A stretch of DNA of 64,000 nt from Prinia subflava (Eukaryota; Chordata; Aves; Passeriformes; Cisticolidae): NCBI RefSeq assembly GCF_021018805.1, contig NC_086254.1, positions 23,807,300 to 23,871,299 on the forward strand, given 5' to 3'. Positions 24,001 to 36,800 of this stretch are shown here, piece after piece. Under the pieces are notes generated by a model. It had not been told where the DNA came from, did no database searches, and saw nothing but the letters and a program-made list of their open reading frames with translations. A program made the position numbers and the translations under genes. Numbering within the stretch: position 1 is the stretch's first letter; every line of letters begins with the position of its first letter.

Positions 24001-25555
24001 TGTTTCTAGCAAATGTAGGCAGGGGAATGCACTGAAATTCTCTCCCCCTGGTTTGACAACTCACTGTGATAACTCCACACCCGTTGCCAGCGTGGTTGGA
24101 TGGGGGCAGTGTTCAGGGCGGTTTTGGAGCTCTCCTCCAGTGCTTCTGAATCAGCAGCAAAGAGTCTTTGCAGCTTTGCTCTTGAGCCTTCAGTACCTAC
24201 CCTTCATTAACCTGATAATCACTGAGACACTGCTCCCTGTGCCTGCCTGGAGTAGATTGAAACGGGAGCTCTTAATCCTGCCACTGAAGCTGAATTGCTC
24301 GGACAAGCAGCAGCAGATTGATTCTACCGCTTCTTTCAGAGAGATCACTAAAGGCTGTTCAGCCCCAGGAGCGGCTGCAGCTCCAGTGCAGCTCCCAGCA
24401 CTGAAGGCGGGGAGCTCTGCCTTTGTGTCCCAGGAGAACAGAAGTCACCTTTCCTGGCGTGGAAATAGAAACAAACAGAAGGGTTAGAAGTCACTCCTGC
24501 AATTCTTAGTCTTACAAATAGCACAAAGGTTCCTCGAGTCCCTGTTCTCTGTGAGATTTCTCTCAGCTTGTATAAGCTGTATAATCTGCAGAGAAAGTTG
24601 GTGTGCATTTGTAGGACTGACAAAATAACGAGGACAATGAGCAAATAGAAATGAAACCAGTAAGTTGTTAAACCTAAGATATTGGGTCTCTGTAAAGTAA
24701 GAACCACACTGAACATCCCCCCTCCCTCATGAGCCACATCCTGGCTTTGGGGGCTCTTTGGGAAGGTTTAGTCAGCTCTGGACCCTTTCTTTTGTTGTGC
24801 CTGGAAAATCACTGCCAGAGGGAGATTTCTGAGTGCTCAGTGCAGCCCAACAAATGGGCTGTGCTCATAGTCTGTCACCATAACACCACCTTAGGAGACC
24901 TGGCTCCTCTTTTGCAGCCCAAGCAGGAGCAGATAATCAGTCGTGGTGTTTGGTGTAACACCTCACACCTCCTGTTGGGCTGCGTGTGCTTTAAAGGTCA
25001 CTTTGCACTCCTCACACAAACAGACTGGTCGTGTCCCTGGCCGAAACATCCCTGCTCAAAAATCTGCTCCTCTCCAGGCCCCAAAGATGACTGAATTTCA
25101 ATGAGGCTTTATTCTTCAAAATGAAAGGTGCTGTCTACCAGTAAAATATTGTTCTATTAAATTCAGCCCATGGCAGATCCACTACTGAGGGCTATTGAGG
25201 CAAATAAGAGCAGGGTGATGGCAGTGTGTGGTCATAAAGTTGCAATATTCAAAAATGTAGAAAAAGCAGGTTGTCAGATTTCAATAAAGCAGTGGAAATG
25301 AATAGATACATCTCAGAGCTGGTTGCTTCCTAGTGGGATGGAATTTGAATAATAATATCACACTTGAACCAAGCTGGGGCTGGATTAATGGCTGGCAGAG
25401 GCTGAGCCCGGCGTGGTGGGGCTGCAGCAGCAGCAGCACCACTGGAGGTGTTCTGATGACACCCAGAGCACTTCAGCTTGTTTGCACACAGGACAGCAAA
25501 CCCAGGGCATGAGGAAAAGGGGAATTATTGCTTTAAGCTGCAATTTTCAACAAAG
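18058..25555. other. Intronic stretch with GC-rich patches, no gene seen
   Basis: GC-rich sections lie at 18170-19330 and 20400-21100. Two small CpG-dense patches (about 18990-19110 and 20750-20850) are too short to be formal CpG islands. An A16 run lies at 22847-22862. Overlapping ORFs of up to 181 aa here show no domain and appear on both strands, as expected in GC-rich DNA. Confidence 0.5.
20786..20799. repeat. CpG-dense 14-bp perfect palindrome
   Basis: CCGAGCGCGCTCGG is self-complementary and sits in a ~90-bp patch with unusually many CpGs for this intron (GGAGCGCTCCGAG just upstream, CCGCCGCGG just downstream). Confidence 0.8.
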
Positions 25556-25800
25556 AAACCTCGCCATTCCAAACTGTCTAGACCTTTAAAAATAAAAGAT
25601 GTGCAGTATTTACAATGCTCTTCAGTATTCATGAGGCTTTGCTGCTTGTTGTAAGGCGAGATGAAAACAATACTCAGTAGATTTTCATAAGTGACATGCA
25701 ACTGTAAGATTGATAGATGATGTGGATTTAATGTATGTGGAGTTCAGCGCCAACATAAAAGCTGTGATGTACCCAAACACGGGGTTTATTAAATCCCTGT
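25556..25800. promoter_or_regulatory. Candidate regulatory element with TGATAGATGATG cluster
   Basis: AT-rich unique block containing AGATTGATAGATGATG near 25707-25722 (PBX/HOX and GATA-like cores), AAAACAATACT (SOX-like) and retained CpGs (AAGGCGAGATG, CAGCGCC). Composition-based inference. Confidence 0.35.
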
Positions 25801-26269
25801 TTCCTTAAATGATCATCCAAACCTTTCACCACTTTCTTCTACCCGAAAAGAAAGAGAAGAAGGTAACAAAAAGGAAAGGAGGTAAAAGAAAAAAAAGAAA
25901 CCAACCAAGGGATTCCCCTTGGTTTTGGTAGAGAATTACAATATCGGAACTGAGAGACAAATATTTAGACACTCTCTCTGCATAGAGATTAATGTGAGAG
26001 TCAGAAATACATGGAATCCACTTAAATTGATGTGATTTAGTTATGAATGGTTAAACATAAGTATTCTCTGTCAAATGCCAAAACCTATTGTATTAACTCT
26101 TCCCTCTCCCCAACCCTCCTGTGTAACATCTAAGCCCACCAAATTCTTCCCAGAGCCCAGGGTCCTCTGTGCCTTGGGGACAGGGACAGCACAGAATCCC
26201 TGGGATCAGTCTGGGGGGTCCATGACAGCTCCTGGGACTGACCTGCTCAAAGGGGGGAGCCAGGGCACA
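25801..26269. other. Intronic stretch, purine-rich patch
   Basis: A GA/A-rich low-complexity tract lies at 25848-25905, followed by ordinary intron. No gene. Confidence 0.5.
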
Positions 26270-26363
26270 GCAAACTGCAAACTGCAAACTGCAAACTGCA
26301 AACTGCAAACTGCAAACTGCAAACTGCAAACTGCAAACTGCAAACTGCAAACTGCAAACTGCA
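26270..26363 (+). repeat. GCAAACT heptamer tandem array, ~13 copies
   Basis: A perfect 7-bp repeat runs for about 94 bp with no visible mismatch. As 7 is not a multiple of 3, every frame on both strands stays open and spells the same heptapeptide cycle, creating spurious ORFs. It is not the vertebrate telomere unit TTAGGG. Confidence 0.97.
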
Positions 26364-26669
26364 GCCTGCCCTCCTTGGGCACATCCGGAGGATCCAAGGC
26401 TGGAGCTGTGCCTCTCCCAGAGCCAGCCATCTCCTCACACACCCTGGGTGCTGCCCAGACCTGTAACTCCCCCGCTGTAACCTCAGGACGCATTTCCCAG
26501 GCACTTCTGAAGCAGCATTTCACCCTCAGCCTGGCACCAAGGGAGTTCTTTTCCCTCCCATCCCAGCCTGGCCCTCAGCTGCACTCCTGGGAGTCAGGAG
26601 TGACTCACGCTGCATCCCAAATCCTCTGGAAGCTGATCCTGAGTTAATTCCCTGCCTCTGGGGGTGCAG

Positions 26670-26670
<1 letters not shown>

Positions 26671-26703
<33 letters not shown>
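26671..26703 (+). repeat. (CA)n dinucleotide microsatellite
   Basis: About 16 uninterrupted CA units between GCAGCT and GAGTCC. Confidence 0.97.
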
Positions 26704-26707
<4 letters not shown>

Positions 26708-27320
26708 CCCTGAGAGCAGCCCTGAGTAACACTCTGCATCCCCTACAGCACTTTGCAACAAAGGTGTATTTGCTTCTTAGTTGAACATCTCACTTGGTTT
26801 CAGGGTCATTTCCTGTGACAGCTCAATGTCTGTCTTCTTTATCACCTCAAGATTTAGCAAAATGATATAATTAGGATAGCTGTGCTCCTTCACCCAGGCA
26901 GCTGGTTGGAAATCAGGCCACTTCAGCTCTGCTAAAGGAGCAGACTGAAATCAGGCTCTCTGCTCTGGCCCAAATGGGACTTTTTTTAGGGACTGGAAAT
27001 ATTGCCATTGTGTTTAGCCCTCGTGTGAATTTTGATTAGGGAAGATTCAGGTGGATTCTGATTTCCTGTGGTGCTCAGTGATATTAAAAGGTGGGGTGTT
27101 GGTGCTGTGCCATGGGAATTGTGACCACAAAACCTGGCAGAGGCTGAACCTGGACACACCTGAGTTCAGTTGCCATCACCTCTTCTCGCTGCATTTCTAG
27201 ACCTGTTACTTTCAGGTACTCTTCTGTTTCCAAACAAAAATTTGAATTTCAGTTCTTCTCTGCTTTACTTTTCTTCCTTAGCAGAAAAGATTCGGGGTCA
27301 TTTTTCCAGGCTTGACAATT
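26704..27320. other. Intronic stretch, no gene seen
   Basis: Ordinary intron between the CA microsatellite and the CR1 fragment; nothing identified. Confidence 0.5.
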
Positions 27321-27553
27321 TCATAGAATCCTGGAATATCCTGAGCTAGAGGGTCCCCACAGAGACCATCAAAGTCCAACTGCTGTCCAACCCAACAGTC
27401 CCACCCTGTGCATCCAGGAGAACATTGGGGTCCAAACGCTCCTGAAGCTCTCAGAGCTGTGCCCATTCCCTGGGGCAGTGCCCAGCACTCTCTGGGGGAT
27501 GAACCATTTCCTAAATCCAACCCGAACTTCCTCTGGCACAGATTCATGCTGGT
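27321..27553 (-). mobile_element. CR1 LINE fragment, 3' end, minus orientation
   Basis: Opens with TCATAGAATCCTGGAATATC, the reverse complement of a CR1 3' terminus with ATTCTATGA. It continues GACCATCAAAGTCCAACTGC, CCCAACAGTCCCACCCTGTG and TGAACCATTTCCTAAATCCA, and ends near CACAGATTCATGCTGG. It belongs to a different CR1 subfamily from the 6.8 and 44 kb copies (GGAATATCC type). Confidence 0.9.
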
Positions 27554-29339
27554 TTTTTTCACTCTAGCAACATATTCTTCTAACAAAGCTTTCTCAGGAG
27601 CTACTGGCATTTTTTTGTAGCCCAGAGGAAGAACTTAAACCAAAACCTGAGGGTGGGAGAGGGGACAGAAATGGAAGGGAAGGAGGCAGTGCATACCCTC
27701 CTGAATTTATAAACAAGTTCAAGTAAGTGACTGTGTTCTCTCCCCTCTGACTGCTGGTAAATATCTGAGGAAGTTGTTTGTAATAGAAATGTTTATTGGA
27801 AAAATAAACTCCAGCAAATACTTAAGGAAAACAAATGGCAGATCCAATCAATCCAACATGACAACACATTTGCTTTAGAGATTCGAAACCGAGCTCTATT
27901 TCATGCAATCCAGGAGAAAAACCCTCCTGTGTCCCTGGTCCAAGTGAACCTGCATCAAAATGCTGTTGGCACTAAGAATCATTTGCAGAGAAGATTTTGA
28001 ATTATGAATACTGTGCTGAAGGAAACTTGCAAATTGTAAATAAGGAGCTGAAAATCATCAAATAATTTTTACAATGTACTTCTTTGGCTTTGCTGCCTGC
28101 ACAGGGGTGCTCATGTTTGTGGAGCCTTTAGATTTTCTGTACAGAAGTGTGCACATAAAAATATTCATAATCACCTGAAGGACTGGGAAAGGAATAGAGG
28201 AAAAGAAGAGCTAAGGCCAGGCAGAGGGAAGAATGGGAAATATTTTGTGCAAATAAATAAAGGGAATTTATTATGATTGCTGTGCCTTCTAAAATAGGCC
28301 CCGTTGTGCCTCCTCAGCTGTTCATGGAGTTGTTCCCTCTGGTAGAAGCTGCTTTCCTCAACCAACAAAAACCTGCTTAGTGCTGCTTGTCCTCTTTTGT
28401 TTTGTTTTTATAATTGAGTTTTGCCATGTGTGAAATCCCAATATTTTCTTGAAACCATGAGGATTAAATGCTTGACAAATCAGAAAGATTTGGGAAAGGC
28501 ACAAGACTTGGAAAAGTTGGGAGTTCATTCCTTGGTGTTTTCTCTCACGTGAGCACATGAACTTTTTAGGTCTGTGACTTTGTTTTGAAAAGATTGAGCA
28601 CAGTGGGGAATGAGCATCTCTAGACCCTTCTCTCCACAGATTCCTTCCTTCAGTATCTCATTTCTGTGCATCTCTTTAGTCTCTTGGGAACTGCTTTTTG
28701 GGGGTTTTCTCTCGCTTCTTGTGCAATGCTGAATGTATTGCTCTGTGCCAGCTCTGAAGGGGAAAGGTGACAGCTCTGCTTTTGGGAGGGGAATCATTCA
28801 GGTGCTGCAGCTCGGGCATCCCTTGGTGTGAGTGGGCACAGGTGGCACCTTGAGCAATGACCTCCTCCTCAGGGAATTTGAGCTTTCTCCTCATCCCTGC
28901 CCTAACTTTGGAAACCTCGGATGGACGTGCTTCCCTGTGAGCTCCAGCACCTTTGTGTCACAGAGCTATCACGATATACAAACATGTTCCCCTTTCCTGA
29001 ACCCGTCATCCCAGATCTCCAGAACAATCCCGGTGTTTCTCCACCTGCAGAGATAATAATCGCCCTTCCTTTGTTTTGCCTGCGGAGATTGGCATCTCTG
29101 CATCGCACAGCCTGGAACAACAGAGCTCTCACCTTGCCTGGGCGGGGGCTCTGGAAGGAGCTGGAATTAAGATCAGGCACACAAAGGCAAAGCTGGGTGC
29201 TAAATTCCGAGGAGGTCACCAGCGGTGTTCAGTGGGGTTTGTTTCCCTAGAGCAATCCCAGCGCCTTTCCCAGCGAGGGAACCTCCCCTGGATGCGGCTG
29301 GAACTTTTATTTGTGATTTCCACAGGCTGCCTGCTCTGA
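27554..29339. other. Intronic stretch, no gene seen
   Basis: Unique intron; AT-rich at 27780-28400 and GC-richer at 28750-29330. No gene or recognised repeat. Confidence 0.5.
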
Positions 29340-29770
29340 GGTGCCTACTTGGAGTTCGCTTTTTTAATTAAGGCTCTGTATTGTAACTAGTCAATGTACA
29401 TTATTGGGAGAATGAATGTCAATGCCAGTGCTTTTTCTTTCTCTCCTTTATCTTTGTCAATGATTCAAAGACATGATTTATGGTTAGTCTCCGTCTTTCA
29501 GGATCATCCATCAAGCGCTGGTTTCACTACAGGGCTCCAAGTTGTAAATCATGCAGAAAGGCTGTCACTCATCTCATTTAACCCTTTACACACGGGGATG
29601 GAGGAGGCGGGCTCTGCCTCTCACAGCTGCAAGAAAGAGCAATAAAATGGCCATAAAATTGATGAAGTTAGACTAATCTACACCATTAATTGTTCCTTGT
29701 AATGCAATAATTATTATGAGGGACAATTAAAAAAACAGGGCATGACTCCACCCTCCGAGTTCATCCTGAG
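29340..29770. promoter_or_regulatory. Candidate regulatory element(s) with ATTA and SOX-like cores
   Basis: Unique DNA with ATTAATTGTTCC near 29683 (homeodomain plus SOX core), AATAATTATTATGAGG and GGACAATTAAA near 29722, and TTTAATTAAGGC near 29363. Low repeat content; inference from motif density. Confidence 0.35.
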
Positions 29771-29959
29771 AGCCCGGAGGACTCCAGGGCTCCATAAAAT
29801 GTGTCACATTTTTGTTTTCCCTTTCGAGCTCCTTTCAGATTTTTTAATGTCCATTACAGACATGAGCCGAGCTCCTCTTTAGAATCAATCACAGGCTACT
29901 TCTGACCATGACCTTGCAGCCACTAAAGGAGTGCAAAAGCCCATTAGCAGCTGCTATTT

Positions 29960-30085
29960 TCAGCTCGAAATTAACAGTTCTTTTTCTCCTCTCTCCTTTT
30001 CCCCACTCCACCCCTCCCTTTTCTTTCTTTTCTTTTTTTCTTTTTTTTTTTTCTTTTCTCCTTTTCTTCCTTTTTTCTTTGGACA
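29960..30085 (+). repeat. Pyrimidine-rich low-complexity tract
   Basis: CT-rich sequence with long T and TTTTC runs, densest at 29980-30080. The lysine/glutamate-rich antisense ORFs here are an artefact of it. Confidence 0.85.
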
Positions 30086-30289
30086 GGAAGACAGCAAAAA
30101 ATGAAATGTATAAGTGGCACGGGAGCCTCCACACTTAGCCTTGTCTCTCAGGCTCGAGGGCTGGTGACAGCTTTGGCCGAGTGGCTGATGGCTCCTGGTG
30201 CTGTCCCCTGCCAGCCCTGGCCACTGCTCCTGGTCCTCACACAATGCTCCACCTGCTCCCAGCACAAAGCCTGCGAGGTGGCATTAAAT

Positions 30290-30470
30290 AATGAGGTGCC
30301 TTTCTTTTTTATCTCGCCGTTTTATTTATTTATTTTTGGGCTCCAAGTGTCGGAACTTGGTAATGGAGGGTTATTAATGAAAAATATACGTTTGGGGTCT
30401 ATTTGTTTCCATTCTGCGGTGACTTGATGGCAATTTTAGCCCTGAATTATGTATGGCTCTGTTTTGCCTA
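30290..30470. promoter_or_regulatory. Candidate regulatory element
   Basis: AT-rich unique block retaining CpGs (TCTCGCCG, TGTCGG, ATACGTTT, TGCGGTG) with TTATTAATGAAAAATA. CpG retention in AT-rich intron suggests possible constraint; untested. Confidence 0.3.
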
Positions 30471-30957
30471 GGCAAGCTGATACAAACAACAAATATAGTT
30501 AGAAAAAGATATATCAGTAAATAAACTGAAAGGTTGTAAAATATGAATGTTTATCATCCAGACGGTGCCGCTTCTCTTCTTTTTTACATGAACTCTACTT
30601 GAGATGGTATTTAGGAGCTTGGGACTTCTCCTATTGCAGCAATCTCTGCAGCTTGTCACGGAAACAAATGACACCAGAGGGAACCTTGTCTTACACTGTA
30701 TTCTTTTGCATGAACCTCCGTCTTCTTAAGGTGCTCATAATTTAAATTTATACCCTGATTTATTGGAAGATAAGATCCTACCCTCCTTCCCTCACAGAGC
30801 CGTGCTCCTCTTAGCCCAGGCTCCTTCCCTTTCCCAGGGCAGGGAGGGCAGGGCAGCAGGGAAGGAGGATGGATCCCCCTCCATCCCTCTGGAGGGGCTG
30901 CTCCCAGCCCGTTCCTGCTGTGAGGGATAACACCTGCACTGCTTCTGAGCCCTGAAT

Positions 30958-31300
30958 TGCTAATCAGGGACTTTCTGCATCTCACACAGCATCGGGCTGT
31001 GAACCTGGGGGGGAAACAAAGGGTAATTCAATTGTCTGATGGCATCAAGAGAAACTTTGCATCCTCCATTCAGGAGACCAATTCTATTTTTAAAAATATG
31101 ATCCATTGCGGGCATCATGATAAATTAGCACTTGTTTTATTCTGGACTAAAGTCTCATCCCACAGGGATCTCCAAGAATTTCTGCTGCTAAAATATAGCA
31201 TAGAGGAAATTATAATTTTAGCATCTCTCTGCAGTCTTAATTAAGGCTGTTCTGATATAAAGCTGTGGTGTCTAATTACCAGAAAGCTGTCAGAAAGTAA
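30958..31300. promoter_or_regulatory. Candidate regulatory element
   Basis: Unique AT-rich DNA with TAATTTTAGCAT, TCTTAATTAAGGC, TCTAATTACC and ATTTTTAAAAATATGATCC. No repeat signature. Composition-based inference. Confidence 0.3.
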
Positions 31301-32049
31301 CTTTCAAAAAACCTGTGTCAAAAAAGAGCTGGGAAGACTGGAAATATTTATTGAGTTACAATTTTATGGTGCTGGTGGGGTTTTTTTACATTTAACAGAC
31401 ATTACTACTAATTCTTGTCTCTCAGTATTCCACCTATGAGATAAATCCCAGTCCCAGCCCCTCTTCCCCAGACAGCTCCTTTTTGTCCAGGTGACATTCG
31501 ATAGGTTTTGCTTGAACAAACAGGAGAATGTTTCCTACCATTTTTTATCTTGTACATTCACAAAATACTTGAAGTTTTTGATTTAAGTGTATTCCACATC
31601 ACAAAGCCCAATCCTGCCACAAATGTGAATTTTGCCCTTCCAACAGCAGCAGAAACTCTGCAGTGCAAAACTCCCAGTTAAACTGGGAGGGAGCAGATCA
31701 GGGATCCTCTTGGAGATGCTTTCCTGGCTCCTGGGGTTTTGTCCTGAGAAGGGCTCGTGTGTAAGACAAAATCTGCTCCTTTGCATGGCAGGAACTGGGC
31801 AGGGGCTGTGCTGGCTCAGGTGTGCCCGGGAGAGCCCAGGAAGCCCAGCCTGGTGCGGTGACCTCAGCCCAGGGACCAGCACTGGCCCAGGGCTTTGGTT
31901 CTGTTCCCAGCTCAAAGGCCCTTTGCAGAGATTTGCATCAAGTTAAAAAAGAAAACCCGGGAGAGGTAATATGATGAATGCTGACAGGTACATTTGCTAC
32001 AATTGATTAAACACTTTTGCCATCCTTAGGATTTTCTTTCCCCGCCTGG

Positions 32050-32300
32050 TGCCTCGCAGAGAGAGAGGTGTGAGTGACTTTGTCACTGACATTAAACACT
32101 TGTATGTACTTGGAGCTGCAAAATGTTATCCCCAGAGTTTGTTTACTCGATCTGTATTTCCAATCAGTGCAGAAGGTTTACTAAAGCAGTTCATTACTGA
32201 TTTATTTATGATGTATTTAGATAGCAAATATGGTTCTGTCAGCAGTTGCTGGCTAAACAGTGTTGACAGACATTAATAGCATATGGTATAGGAATGGAAT
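32050..32300. promoter_or_regulatory. Candidate regulatory element
   Basis: Unique AT-rich block with TTACTGATTTATTTATGATG, ACATTAATAGCATATGG, TTTGTTTACTCGATC (forkhead-like TGTTTAC) and TTGACAGAC. Inference only. Confidence 0.3.
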
Positions 32301-33129
32301 TATGATCTTTAGGAGTCTTTGTGTCTCAACATACATTTACAGTTTGCATCTTTTCTTAGGTAGAGAGACAGAGAACTTCCAAACAAGCAAACACTGTTTC
32401 TTTTTCTTTTTGTAACCTTTGGGGTTTGCTGGTGGTGACATTAAAATCTTCTGTGCCTGTTTAGCTGTTCAATTTAATGGAAGACAAATTCTCCCAAAGG
32501 TTTAATTTATTCTCACAAACTGAAATCACTGCATTCTCACCATGGGAAATGGCCTTAATTTTCCCAGCCTTCAGTATACATCAAGCATATAATTCATTTC
32601 TCCCCCCTCAATACTTCGCTCATTAGAAAACAAAGTTTTTGATATTTAAATGTTACATGGTTTAAGTTGAGAAACAGATTTCAGCCCCGTAAAGTGCATT
32701 TGCAGACATGATTGCCTCCCTGACAGCAATGGGTTTATGCAGGGTGGAACAGAAAAACACTTGAATTTTTGACCTTTAATTGTCTGCTTCCTCCAACACC
32801 AGCATTTTCACCAGTGTCAAGGAGAAAAGGCAGAAAATGAGGCTGCTCATAGAGGAAGGAAGAAAAGGCAGTGGGGAAACCACCTTGGCTGATGCTGGTG
32901 GAGGAGAATGAACTGTGTTGGGAGGAAGATGAATTTCATATGAGAGGTTGTCTCTGAGTCGTATGAGGATGAACAAATTAGGAAATAATATGGGAAATCA
33001 TCCTATCCTTTTTTTTTTTTTTTTTTATTCATGATAACAGAGGTGGTGAAGTGAGAATTCACTGTTTCATTTCCAAAGTCGTGGGCAACACTTTGCCTTC
33101 CACAAAATGGAATTAATCCCCCTAAAATC

Positions 33130-33202
33130 TTTGCTGGAATGAATGGTTGGGCTCAATGACCATGGATGTCTTTTCCACCCTAAATTATTCTGTGATCTGT
33201 AG
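33130..33202 (+). mobile_element. CR1 LINE 3'-end fragment, plus orientation
   Basis: TGGTTGGGCTCAATGACCAT, then TGTCTTTTCCACCCTAAAT and TATTCTGTGATCTGTAG match the last ~70 bp of CR1 in sense orientation, including a degraded ATTCTGTGAT terminus. It is the only sense-oriented CR1 found. An 18-T run lies just upstream (33009-33026). Confidence 0.85.
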
Positions 33203-33633
33203 GTGCCCATCAGACAAAAAGAAACAGCACCAGGAACAAGAGAGAGCCAAGAAAAACAAAACATTGAGCCAATTCTTCCTCTCCCTAAATCCTTTTGCTT
33301 CAGAAGAGCTAAACCAGTACGAAATTCAGCTCCTTGTACATGGAAATGTTAATATATCCCTAACACCTGGAAAATTATTACAAATTAAACCTGCAGGGTC
33401 AGGCTCTCTCCTCAGTGCATGGAGCTCTGTAGATCCCAAGGGCTGGTGGAACCAAGCTGCCCCTGACACTTCTGGCTGCTTTTCCTCCCAGTGAGTGTTT
33501 AAAGACTTGTTTGAAAGGGGCAGAGACTAAACATGGTGAATTCTTAAATAATGGATTAAAAGCAGTTTCAGTCTTTCTGCAACTTCTTCCTTTAAACATG
33601 TTTTCCTCTCTTTGTTTGTGCAACCCATTTCCA

Positions 33634-33810
33634 GCCAATGTGAGGGAACTGACTGCACAGAAGGAGCAGTATAATGAAAATAAAATAAAAATACAATATT
33701 ACCAAATTCAGATACAGACTGGTCAAATTCCAGCTGTGCATTGGTGGAAACAGCAATTAGCCCATGCAGACAAGGAGAACTGGGAGTGGTTCAAGACAAA
33801 CCTTGTGCAG
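33634..33810 (+). other. Possible exon-like block (weak)
   Basis: An open frame of ~59 codons sits between an AG acceptor-like site (TTTCCAG, ending about 33634) and CTTGTGCAG|GTATTGG at 33810. Its peptide contains IPAVHWWKQQLAHADK. I recognise no family. It is A-rich and could be chance; no matching neighbouring exon was found. Confidence 0.12.
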
Positions 33811-36800
33811 GTATTGGCTCGTCCTGTGGCAGGCTTTGCCTTCATTTAAATTTTAGATTGATAAACACATTAAAAAAGCATTTTAAGGTATTATTGCTGG
33901 TAGAAAGAGAAAGAAAACCAGGCCCAAATGCTTTGAAAGGGAAAGTACTGTTTGGATTTGAACCTAGTGGATAAACTGAAAGTGTTTAGACAGTCTGTAA
34001 TGAAGTGTTGTTGGCCTCTGGTCTGTAATAAATGCTTCAATTTTATAGCTCCAAATCAACTTTACCCATAAAATCCTAAGAGACTTTCTCTACTTAGCAA
34101 ATGAAGTAGGGCTTGGTGTCCACAGCCAGAATATCCTCGTGTGCTGTCAAAAGGCTGTGCAGAGCTGCACTTCCACAGCTCCCACGGATAAAACCAGCAC
34201 AAGTTACAAATTCTGCTTTCACATTATCAGCACTCGGTACAAAACCTGTGCTAGATAAGGTGCATGAGATTTTTTGCCATGAATAATCAGATCCTTGGTA
34301 GCAAATGGCTTTTCCTGGTTTGAATCCAAGCCACAATAAAATTATTGGGTGGGTTTCTGTTCAGGAAGTCAAGTTAGTGTGTGAGCTTTTTATTATAATA
34401 CTGTGCACTTCCCACTCTATTTCTTATTTCAATTATTGCTCCAGGGGTCTGTTTAAAATCTGAGTGCAGATCCTGTGCCACATTCCCACAGAATAAACAC
34501 AGGTGGAGCATGGATGGAAATAAATGTCCAGAATTCCCTGAAATGTTCCTTGTCCCAGCCTCTCCCGCATCTCTCAGAGAGCAGACTGAGCTTTGTCTCT
34601 AATTCTCTCCAGTAATCCTGCTCTGCTCATCCTCCTGATTCCCAGGAGAATTTTGAGGGAAAACCTTTCAGATTCCTGTGTTGCTGTGGAGGTTAAAGCC
34701 CTGCTCACGTTGAAGGGAACCCTCTCAGAGCGAGCTCTGCTCTGCCCTGCTGTGATTGATTTATTTCCTGCTGCTTGTACTTTCACTGATCACTTTCTTA
34801 TTACTTTCCCACTTCCATCCATTTCAGCTTTTCCTCCTTTTCCAGCCATTCCTTACACCTCTCATGTCCACCTGATGGATTGGCTGCTCAAAGAGTTGAT
34901 CCTGACCTGGCATGGGCCCTTCCCCAGGAAATAAATGATGCCACACAGACAGAAAATGATGCCCTAATAAACACCCAGGCCCATTTGCTCCTCTGCCCGA
35001 GTGCAGACCTCCAGGGATGGTGTCCCAGTTGAATGCTGATGAAATGGAGGAGGGAGAAACTGAAACAAAAATGGAGAAATTTGCTTTTTGTGTGGATTTA
35101 ATAATTTGAAAATTTTGTGCTTACCCTTGAGATTATTAGAACAACAATAAATGTATTTTAATTCTGTAAATATTTTTAAATAGCCCTTTTTAAAAGGCTC
35201 TTTTTTATATTTGGGCTTGCCTGCAGCAGCAATTCATCTTTGAAAGTCAGTATTCTGAATAATTTGGTGGACGTCAGCTGCCCTCTGTTGTGTTTCCTTC
35301 CAAGTCTGAGAGGCCCCAGAAAAAAAAAAAAAAACAACCGAAAGTGGGGCAGTCGATAAAGTTTTGTGTAAAGTTTTGTGTAAAGTTTTGTTACTCTGTT
35401 GTAGAGCTGGGAAGTCGAGAGTTGGGTCGTAGTTAATCCATCCTTTCAGCCCTTTCAGGACTCCAGTCTGGATATTTGATCACTGGAGTGTTTTGTGACC
35501 TCCTGCAGGCCTCAGATCCACTTCTGCTGGAAATAATAAATGGCTTTTTTGTACCCTCCGAGGTGCCTCTGCTCAGCCCTGGTGACATCATGGTACCTGT
35601 GCTGGAGAAGCTGTTTCTGTCACTAATGACCTCTCTGGTTACTGGAGTTTTTGCCCATAACTCAGAGTTGTTATTTCTTGCTGAGATTCAGGAAAAGCTG
35701 AGCCTGTGCAGCTGCAGCCTCCTGTTGTTGCTGCCTCTTTTTTCATGCTCTGTCCGTGTGATAAATGTCAGATATCACTTAGGACAGGGCAGGAATGCAG
35801 ACTGAGACTGGGGTGATTATGGTCTGTAAATGATCTGTGCACTGGCCCTGGCTCTCAACCCTTCCTTGGATCATTTGAGACCCAATTTAAAAGAACACAG
35901 CTTAATATTTTCGTTTCAATCATTTTTCTTTTTTTTTTTCCCCTTGAAATTTCCTCTATTTTATGAATCTTGATAGATACTTGGACACTGTGTTTATTTT
36001 CCATATCAGTTGGAAGTTTTTGCTTTTGACATGGATTGATTTCTTTTGGACACGTTCCTTTGCAGAATGGAGTCAACAGTACTAATTTTGCTACTGAAAA
36101 TTATTAGAATTCTTACTATTAAAAGCTCTTTACATCTGCAAGGAAACTGTGGGACAGCATCTCAGACTGGGTGGAAAGAGAGAGGGGAGTGCTGGAGTGA
36201 ATCAAAGCAGGGGGATTTTGGGGAAAGGAAGAATTTTATTCCACGTTGGTAAAAGATTTTGGCAGGGCAGTGCTGGTGTTGGAGGCAGTAAATAAAAAGC
36301 ACAAATAAATAAATCTAATCAATAAATAATGAAATCACAGAGACAATAATAAACATGCAGTGTGTTTACATTGGCAATCAAGAGAGGGATAGCAGATGAT
36401 TCCCCCTAATTTCAGGCAACACTGGCTGCAAGTTCGTGCTCCCAGAGCCACCTGAGGTTCTGCCTCTCAGAGAGGATATTTCAGTTAAAAGTTTTTCCAT
36501 TTTGAAAGGGATTTCAAAGGGTCACAGGCTGATTCTTCTCCCAGTTGCTGCAGCCTTGGCTCTGTTGGCTGCAACGAGACAGGAAAAGCAGGATCAGACC
36601 CTCTGTGTGCCCCTTCCCTAGGAAAGAAATACCCAAATATCGTGGAGGTGAATGGAAATTGTCCGTATTTAGTGTTAAATGTTCTTTTGGATGGCTTGTT
36701 TCGGTATCCCTCCTTCTGCAAAGGTGTCTGTTTGCACGTCTGAAGGAGATGTTTTGACCTTTCTCATCTCTGACTGGTGTTGCAAAGATGGAGTGATGTA

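Noticed and set aside
26270..26363. Interstitial telomere repeat
   Set aside because: The unit is GCAAACT, not TTAGGG or a simple variant of it.
26075..26647. 190-codon plus-strand ORF
   Set aside because: Carried by the GCAAACT array, which is open in every frame; flanks show no protein family.
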